Assembly (NCBI GenBank): GCA_003151425.1
Contig: PLXO01000334.1
Span: 1-32,444, forward strand
DNA: 32,444 nucleotides
Source: Acetobacteraceae bacterium
Lineage (GTDB): Bacteria; Pseudomonadota; Alphaproteobacteria; Acetobacterales; Acetobacteraceae
Direction: 5' to 3'
The notes under the pieces were generated by a model. It was not told where the DNA came from. It did not search any database and saw only the letters and a list, made by a program, of their open reading frames with translations. The translations under genes and the position numbers were made by a program. Positions within the stretch are counted from its first letter, which is position 1, and every line of letters begins with the position of its first letter. This document shows positions 27,797-32,444 of this stretch, one piece after another.

Positions 27797-27930
27797 GATC
27801 AAGTTGGGCCGCACTATGGCTGCTCCATTAACGCTGGTTTAGGAGCCGTTCCATCGCAAGGGCCTAGAGACCCGCGGGCGTACCGCTCTCGGTCTTGTCA
27901 CCCGGTCGGATCGCCGCTAGGACGCGGGCG

Positions 27931-28803
27931 ATGACATCCCAGCCCTTCGTCCTCGCCAAGCCGCTCGAATGCGGTCTTTCTCTCAGCCTCGCCCTCGGAC
28001 CGGGCGCCGATGCCGCCAAGGCGCTGAAGCGCCTTGGCGCCGCCTTCGACTCGCGATGGGGCACGATCGGAGTTGGTGAGCCGTTCGCCCGCGCCCTCGG
28101 CAAGAAGGTACCGGGCCTGGCGACCTTCCCAGCCATGTCGGCGCCGGGAGCCGGCGTGCCGTCGACCCAGCAGTCGATGTGGATGATGCTCGCGGGAGCG
28201 ACACAGGGTGCGATCTTCGGTAACCTTCAAAAGATCAAGACCCTGTTGCAGTCCGATCTCGTCATCGCCGATTCGATGCCGACCTTTCACAACGCCAGCC
28301 ACGACCTCAGCGGCTACGAGGACGGCACGGAAAATCCCAAGGGCCGGAAAGCGGTGAAGGCAGCCATCGTCTCCACCGGCGCCGGCCTCGCCGGATCGAG
28401 CTTCGTCGCGGTCCAGCGCTGGGTGCACGACCTCGACTATTTCAACAGCCTGTCGCCGGCCAAGCGCGATGCCGCCATCGGCCGTCGTCTCGATTCCAAC
28501 GCGGAGATCACGACGGCGCCGAAAAGCGCACACGTCAAGCGCACGACGCAGGAAGACTTCGAGCCCAACGGTTTCATGCTGCGTCGTTCCATGTCGTTCG
28601 CGAACGGCGGTATCAAGGGCCTGGAATTCATCTGCTACGTGGCTCACCTCGACACATTCGAGCGCCAGATGCGCCGCATGGCCGGTCTCGACGACGGCAT
28701 CGCCGACGCTCTGTTTCAGTTCTCGCGGCCGGTGACCGGCGGCTACTACTGGTGCCCGCCGCTCAGCGGTGGCCGTCCCGACCTGCGAATTCTCGGGGTC
28801 TGA
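27931..28803 (+). CDS. Dyp-type heme peroxidase
   Basis: A 290-residue dye-decolorizing-type peroxidase, YfeX/DypB-like. The diagnostic GxxDG motif is GYEDGTENP with Asp131. The likely proximal heme ligand is His201 in KSAHVKRT, and the distal Arg lies in MLRRSM near 218-219. FQFSRPVTGGYYWCPPLSGG at the C-terminus is typical. The ATG at 27931 has AGGA eleven bases upstream; a TTG at 27895 is possible but adds an Arg-rich leader. No twin-arginine signal, so cytoplasmic; no encapsulin gene or targeting tail is seen. It is the first gene of the plus-strand unit, 50 bases before the predicted selenoprotein gene. Confidence 0.93.
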   Translation: MTSQPFVLAKPLECGLSLSLALGPGADAAKALKRLGAAFDSRWGTIGVGEPFARALGKKVPGLATFPAMSAPGAGVPSTQQSMWMMLAGATQGAIFGNLQKIKTLLQSDLVIADSMPTFHNASHDLSGYEDGTENPKGRKAVKAAIVSTGAGLAGSSFVAVQRWVHDLDYFNSLSPAKRDAAIGRRLDSNAEITTAPKSAHVKRTTQEDFEPNGFMLRRSMSFANGGIKGLEFICYVAHLDTFERQMRRMAGLDDGIADALFQFSRPVTGGYYWCPPLSGGRPDLRILGV

Positions 28804-28853
28804 TCTTCGCTCCGCTGGTTTGACCCTTTGCCGGCCGGCGCTTAGTTTGGCGC

Positions 28854-29780
28854 ATGGCCGATTCGCACATTTTCGCGCCGGAATACGACGCGCCGATCGA
28901 CTACATGCGCCGCACGCGCGACTATTACCTCGCGTTGGGCTACGACAATCCCTATCGCTGGGCGCATTACGTCGACGCGCCTTTCCAGCCGCTGAAAAAG
29001 CCGCTGAAGGACAGCACCTTCGCCTTGATCACCACGGCGGCGCCCTATCAACCCGACAAGGGCGACCAGGGTCCGGGCGCGGCCTACAACGCCGGCGCCA
29101 AGTTCTACACGGTCTATTCGGCCGACACGTCGGTCGATCACGACACGCGCATCTCGCACATCGGCTACGACCGCAAGCACACCACGGCCAAGGACCCCAA
29201 TACCTGGTTCCCGCTGCCGCTGATGCGCGAGTTCGCGAGCCAAGGCCGCTTCAAGCTGGCCAAGCGCTTCCATGGCGCTCCGACCAACCGCAGCCAGCGC
29301 GTGACGCTCGAAACCGATGCGCCGGAGATCCTGGCGCGCTGCCGGCAGGACCAGGTCGATGCAGCACTTCTTGTGCCGACTTGACCCGTCTGTCACCAGA
29401 CCGTGAGTCTGGTCGCACGGTACCTCGAGCGGAACGGCATCCCGACCATGGTCATGGGCGCCGCCAAGGACATCGTCGAATGGGCCGGCGTGCCGCGCTT
29501 CCTGTTCAGCGACTTTCCGCTCGGCAATTCGGCCGGCAAGCCGGGCGAACCGGATACGCAACGCTTCACGCTCGACCTGGCGCTGAAAGTTTTCGAAAGC
29601 GCCGTCGGCCCGCGCACGACCGTTCAAAGTCCGCTGCGCTGGACCGACGACGGCGACTGGAAGCAGGACTACAACAATCTCGCGCGCATGCCGCCGGAAG
29701 AGGTGGCCTCGCGCCGCGCCGAGTTCGACAAGGTGAAGCAGGTGGCGCGCGACCAGCGCCAGAAAGCCGGCGTGGCGTAG
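28854..29780 (+). CDS. predicted selenoprotein, GrdB/PrdB-like reductase, in-frame TGA as Sec177
   Basis: Two open frames, 28854-29384 and 29403-29780, are in the same frame and are joined by one TGA at 29382-29384. Read through, they give a continuous 308-residue protein. The first part has HDTRISHIGYDRKHT near residues 98-112; around the TGA the protein reads AALLVPT-U-PVCHQTVSLVARYLE, a UxxC redox motif; after it come IPTMVMGAAKDIVEWAGVPR and FLFSDFPLGNSAGKPG. This matches the selenoprotein B family of glycine/sarcosine/betaine and D-proline reductases, in which Sec in a UxxC motif attacks the substrate. It is shorter than the clostridial subunits. A hairpin suited to Sec insertion follows the TGA. 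The alternative is a nonsense mutation of a Cys codon, less likely given hairpin and preserved coding bias downstream. The substrate is unknown; no strong ribosome-binding site is visible. Confidence 0.82.
29382..29417 (+). promoter_or_regulatory. bacterial SECIS-like element
   Basis: ACCAGAC at 29395-29401 pairs perfectly with GTCTGGT at 29407-29413 around the 5-base loop CGTGA. After a C-C mismatch, three more pairs (TGT with GCA, one a G-U) extend the stem down to 29391-29417. The loop begins 20 bases from the T of the TGA (17 bases after the codon), and G is the second loop base followed by U. These values fit the known bacterial SECIS model, in which SelB binds a short hairpin with a G in the first two loop positions roughly 16-37 bases after UGA. 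Confidence 0.75.
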
Positions 29781-29793
29781 GATCGTTGCCTCG

Positions 29794-30987
29794 ATGAGCA
29801 AACCGTTTGCCGGGGTGAAAATCCTCGATTTCACGCGCGTGCTGGCCGGACCCTATGGCTCCTACCAGCTCGCCCTGCTGGGCGCCGACGTGATCAAGGT
29901 CGAGTCGCGCGACGGCGACGACATGCGCTACGGCAACCGCGCCAACGACTGGGAGAAGCGCGGCATGGCCGCGCCCTGGGTTTCGGTCAATGCCGGCAAG
30001 CGCTCGATCACCATGGACCTCAAGCAGCCCAAGGCGATCGAGGCGATCAAGCGGCTGGTCGCCAAATCGGACGTGGTGATGGAGAACTTTCGCCCCGGCG
30101 TGATGGATGGCCTGGGCATCGGCTACGACACCCTGCGCGTCCTCAATCCCAAGCTGATCTACTGCGCCGTCTCGGGTTTCGGCCGGGTCGGGCCCGAGGC
30201 CAAGACGGCGGCGTTCGACGGCATGATCCAGGCGATGTCCGGCCTGATGTCGATCACCGGCTTCGAGAACAACGGCCCGACCCGCGTGGGTTTCGCCGGC
30301 GCCGACGTGATGTCGGGCGCGACGGCGGCGTTCGGTGTCGCCTCGGCGCTGTTCCAGCGCACCCATACCGGCAAGGGCCAGCTGGTCGACGTCGCCATGA
30401 TCGACGCGGTGATGGGCTACCTCGCCCAGCAGTTCACCGAGCATCTGATGACCGGCCGCGTGCACGGCCAGAGCGCCAACCTGTCGGTGACGCGCAAGCC
30501 GACCGGCGACCTCTACAAGACCAAGGACGGCTGGATGGTGCTGGCAGTGATGACCGAGCCGCAGTTCCAGCGCCTGATGAAGGTGCTGGGCCGCGAGGAT
30601 GCGCTGGCCGATCCGCTCTTCGCCGACTGGCCCAAGCGCATCGACAACAACACTGCCCTGCATGAGATCGTCGAGGCGGTGATGAAGAAAGAGACCTCCG
30701 CGGTATGGACGGAGCGGTTCGCCAAGTCGGACGTGCCGGCCGGCCGCGTGCTCTCCATTCCCGAGACCGCCCAGCTCGACCTCATGCAGCACCGCGCCGT
30801 GCTGCAGGATGTCGACACGCCGTACGGCCCGATCAAGGTCGTGGGCTCGGGCTTCCGGCTGGAGCACGGCGGCGGCTCGGTCGACCGCCCGCCGGCGAGC
30901 CTCGGCCAGCACACCGACGAGGTGCTGGCCGAGGCGGGCTACTCGGCGGCGGAGATCGCCGAAATGAGGACGGCGAAGGTCGTTTAG
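29794..30987 (+). CDS. class III CoA-transferase (CaiB/BaiF/Frc family)
   Basis: A 397-residue enzyme that moves CoA between carboxylic acids, forming an interlocked dimer. The N-terminus GVKILDFTRVLAGPYGSYQL and the segment DVVMENFRPGVMDGLGIGYD are family signatures. The catalytic Asp is Asp142 in AAFDGMIQAMSG, where an aspartyl-CoA intermediate forms. Length is normal and the C-terminus LGQHTDEVLAEAGYSAAEIA is typical. The ATG lies 13 bases after the stop of the predicted selenoprotein gene, so the two are almost certainly co-transcribed and may act in one pathway. The acyl substrates are not readable from the sequence. Confidence 0.94.
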   Translation: MSKPFAGVKILDFTRVLAGPYGSYQLALLGADVIKVESRDGDDMRYGNRANDWEKRGMAAPWVSVNAGKRSITMDLKQPKAIEAIKRLVAKSDVVMENFRPGVMDGLGIGYDTLRVLNPKLIYCAVSGFGRVGPEAKTAAFDGMIQAMSGLMSITGFENNGPTRVGFAGADVMSGATAAFGVASALFQRTHTGKGQLVDVAMIDAVMGYLAQQFTEHLMTGRVHGQSANLSVTRKPTGDLYKTKDGWMVLAVMTEPQFQRLMKVLGREDALADPLFADWPKRIDNNTALHEIVEAVMKKETSAVWTERFAKSDVPAGRVLSIPETAQLDLMQHRAVLQDVDTPYGPIKVVGSGFRLEHGGGSVDRPPASLGQHTDEVLAEAGYSAAEIAEMRTAKVV

Positions 30988-31001
30988 GGCGGAGCAGCGA
31001 G

Positions 31002-31424
31002 ATGCAGATGGTGAGCTTTAAAGAAGTCATCGCCTGCATCGGAGCACTCATAGTGGGGCTCCTGGCATACTTGTTTGGGCGCAATCGGTTCACGTCGCCG
31101 GCAATTGCATCAGGCTTAATGGGATTGCTGCTTGGCGTCGCCTTTTCCGTCGTCTCAACGACCAAGTTTATTCTAACAGACGACCATATTGCATACGGCT
31201 CGATGTTCTGGAGTGCTGTGGCTCGTTTGGACGATGTCGAAGGAATAGTTGTTCGACCAAGTCCTGGGCTAATTCCGGGACGCGTAGTGCTGTTTCATAT
31301 GCGTCCGGGGTCTCGCGTGGCAATGACGAGCACGCGAATCGGAGTATTGAGCTGGCCTAGCGCCTACACTTGGACCGACGCAGCCAATGCAGCCATCCGC
31401 CAAAGGACTGAGAAACGCAACTGA
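31002..31424 (+). CDS. small membrane protein, unknown family
   Basis: A 140-residue protein starting at the ATG at 31002, with GGAG eleven bases upstream; the longer open frame to 30705 is a shadow of the CoA-transferase gene. Two hydrophobic segments lie at about 8-25 (ACIGALIVGLLAYLF) and 32-52 (SGLMGLLLGVAFSVV). The rest is a soluble beta-rich region with VARLDDVEGIVVRPSPG and MTSTRIGVLSWPSA, possibly a PH-like fold. Codon use is clearly more AT-rich than in the neighbours, suggesting a later arrival. It follows the CoA-transferase stop by 14 bases, but its role is unknown. Confidence 0.7.
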   Translation: MQMVSFKEVIACIGALIVGLLAYLFGRNRFTSPAIASGLMGLLLGVAFSVVSTTKFILTDDHIAYGSMFWSAVARLDDVEGIVVRPSPGLIPGRVVLFHMRPGSRVAMTSTRIGVLSWPSAYTWTDAANAAIRQRTEKRN

Positions 31425-31580
31425 CGAAGTGTTAGGTAGGGCAGGCTAGAGGCACGGGTTCAGCCAAACTGAAGAACCCCGATGAAGCAGTGGGCGAGAT
31501 CGGCCTGTTATCGCCAAGAGGGGGGTGGCGAGAATTGAGACCAAATTGACAAAAACATCGATGGCATGGGCATCGGATTG

Positions 31581-31640
31581 GTCTCACTCGAGTGAGACAT
31601 CGGTGAGACCTCCGTGAGACCCGGTGAGACCTCGTGAGAT
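31581..31640 (+). repeat. phased GTGAGAC array with an 18-bp palindrome
   Basis: The perfect palindrome GTCTCACTCGAGTGAGAC occupies 31581-31598. Its right half starts a series of direct GTGAGAC units at 31592, 31603, 31614, 31624 and (GTGAGAT) 31634. Unit spacing is 11, 11, 10 and 10 bases, one DNA turn, so all face the same side of the helix. It ends about 40 bases before the likely thiC -10 box, where an activator or cooperative repressor would bind. No regulator is assigned. Confidence 0.75.
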
Positions 31641-31682
31641 CAGTGCCGTCGCGGACGGGTGTTATCCCCCCGCGCTTCGGTC

Positions 31683-31688
31683 TAGAAT
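31683..31688 (+). promoter_or_regulatory. likely thiC -10 box
   Basis: TAGAAT lies just before the riboswitch and would place the transcript start near 31695. The -35 position 17 bases upstream reads TGTTAT, a poor match, which would fit a promoter that needs an activator. Confidence 0.4.
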
Positions 31689-31693
31689 GGCGT

Positions 31694-31797
31694 CGTCCAA
31701 GGGGGGCCCCGTCAGGGGGCTGAGATACCGATAGTCGAGAGACAGCGCGGTGACCCTTTGAACCTGATCCGGGTCATGCCGGCGAAGGGAACGGATA
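31694..31797 (+). ncRNA. TPP riboswitch (THI element)
   Basis: The conserved aptamer blocks are present in order: GGGGGCTGAGA ending at 31725 (pyrimidine-sensor helix), ACCCTTTGAACCTGATC at 31753-31769, and GGGTCATGCCGGCGAAGGGA at 31771-31790. Thiamine pyrophosphate binding should reduce expression of thiC downstream. Boundaries are approximate. Confidence 0.95.
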
Positions 31798-31818
31798 TCT
31801 CCTTTGCACGACACTACC

Positions 31819-31852
31819 GGATCTCCTTTTGTCGTTTGCTCACGGGAGATCC
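31819..31852 (+). promoter_or_regulatory. Shine-Dalgarno sequestering hairpin of the thiC leader
   Basis: GGATCTCC at 31819-31826 pairs exactly with GGAGATCC at 31845-31852, enclosing 18 bases. The right arm contains the GGGAG ribosome-binding site of thiC, ten bases before its ATG. A similar segment, GGATATCTCC at 31793-31802, overlaps the 3' end of the aptamer and could compete for the same site. This suggests control at translation initiation. Confidence 0.65.
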
Positions 31853-31857
31853 TCGTC

Positions 31858-32444
31858 ATGGACAACATCATCTCGACCCCCAAGGTCACCACCGGCCCGC
31901 TGCCGTCTTCGCAAAAAATCTACGTCTCGCCCGAGGCCGCGCCCGACATTCGCGTGCCCTTGCGCGAGATCACGCTCTCCAGCCCGGCCGAAGCGCCGGT
32001 GCGCGTCTACGATACGACCGGTCCCTACAGCGACGCGTCAGTCACCATCGACGTGCGCAAGGGTCTCGCCCGGACGCGCCGCGCCTGGGTGCTCGAGCGC
32101 GGCGGCGTCGAGGAATATGTCGGCCGGCCGATCGCGCCGATCGACAACGGCAATGTGAAGGCGTCCGCCCTGCTGCCGTTTCCCAACACGGCGCGGCCGC
32201 TGCGCGGTCTCGACGGCAAGCCGATCACCCAGTTCGAGTTTGCCCGTGCCGGCATCATCACCAAGGAGATGATCTACGTCGCCGCCCGCGAGAACCTCGG
32301 CCGCAAAGAGATGCTTGAGACGGCCAAAGAGACCCTGGCCGACGGCGAGAGCTTCGGCGCGGCTCTGCCGGAGTTCATCACGCCCGAGTTCGTGCGCAGC
32401 GAAGTCGCGGCCGGCCGCGCCATCATCCCGGCCAACATCAACCA
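31858..32444 (+). CDS. thiC: phosphomethylpyrimidine synthase ThiC (5' part, runs off window)
   Basis: The first 195 codons of ThiC, the radical-SAM enzyme that turns aminoimidazole ribotide into the hydroxymethylpyrimidine phosphate of thiamine. The N-terminus contains SQKIYV and [11 protein letters not shown], then [20 protein letters not shown], and [20 protein letters not shown] near residue 130, all family marks; the visible end is AIIPANIN. The catalytic barrel and C-terminal cluster cysteines lie beyond the window. The ATG follows GGGAG by ten bases, and the gene is preceded by a TPP riboswitch. Confidence 0.97.
   Translation, partial: MDNIISTPKVTTGPLPSSQKIYVSPEAAPDIRVPLREITLSSPAEAPVRVYDTTGPYSDASVTIDVRKGLARTRRAWVLERGGVEEYVGRPIAPIDNGNVKASALLPFPNTARPLRGLDGKPITQFEFARAGIITKEMIYVAARENLGRKEMLETAKETLADGESFGAALPEFITPEFVRSEVAAGRAIIPANIN

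Larger units (their letters stand above)
31425..31857 (+). other. thiC leader region
   Basis: About 430 bases without a gene. It contains an AT-richer stretch to about 31560, the GTGAGAC array (31581-31640), a likely promoter, the TPP riboswitch and its expression platform. Each is listed separately. Confidence 0.8.

Noticed and set aside
29382..29384. The TGA as a simple nonsense mutation that makes a pseudogene
   Set aside because: The frame is intact on both sides, the motif is UxxC, the downstream half keeps coding bias and a SECIS-like hairpin follows. Kept as the alternative in the gene entry.
29403..29780. A separate 125-residue gene starting with GTG inside the hairpin
   Set aside because: Its start lies in the hairpin loop without a ribosome-binding site, and its sequence is the natural continuation of the preceding frame.
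29566..30912. A 448-residue minus-strand frame
   Set aside because: Antisense shadow of the CoA-transferase and selenoprotein genes.
31581..31640. CRISPR array
   Set aside because: Units are 7 bases with 3-4-base gaps, far too short for repeats and spacers, and no cas gene is present.

Overview
The window is high-GC DNA with strong G/C preference at third codon positions. TAT-type peptide-binding proteins, a type-B PutA, a TPP riboswitch ahead of thiC and glycosyltransferase-type proteins with FDxxWY repeats suggest an alphaproteobacterium, probably of the Rhodospirillales and possibly Acetobacteraceae-like. That placement is inference from gene content only. No rRNA, tRNA, CRISPR array or transposase was seen.

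Layout. 1-250: a 209-bp near-perfect palindrome followed by two small GC hairpins. 287-5212: dienelactone hydrolase, an MFS organic-anion transporter, a small uncertain ORF, a small lipoprotein and a methyl-accepting chemotaxis protein. 5401-6692: a RES/Xre-type toxin-antitoxin pair bracketed by two copies of a 38-bp direct repeat. 6694-13186: an ABC exporter, a protein built almost only of FDxxWY repeats, and a GT4 and a GT2 glycosyltransferase; this looks like a surface-glycan module. 13187-14288: a 1.1-kb intergenic stretch. 14289-17957: bifunctional PutA, which oxidises proline to glutamate.

18266-27749 (minus strand): eight tightly packed genes that read as one peptide-uptake operon. In transcription order they are yejA, yejB, yejE, two separate DppD/DppF-type ATPases, DppB- and DppC-type permeases, and a second binding protein. 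Two permease/binding-protein sets thus appear to share one ATPase pair, and the fused YejF ATPase is absent.

27931-31424 (plus strand): a Dyp-type peroxidase, a two-part reading frame, a class III CoA-transferase and a small membrane protein. The two-part frame (28854-29384 and 29403-29780) is the most notable item. The halves are in the same frame, separated by a single TGA within a TGA-Pro-Val-Cys (UxxC) context, and a perfect 7-bp hairpin with G in its loop starts 11 nt after the TGA. I read this as one selenoprotein of the glycine/sarcosine/betaine/D-proline reductase B (GrdB/PrdB) family, with a bacterial SECIS element, next to a CoA-transferase in an apparently ordinary alphaproteobacterium.

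31580-32444: a phased array of GTGAGAC motifs, a likely promoter, a TPP riboswitch with a Shine-Dalgarno-sequestering hairpin, and the 5' part of thiC, which runs off the window.
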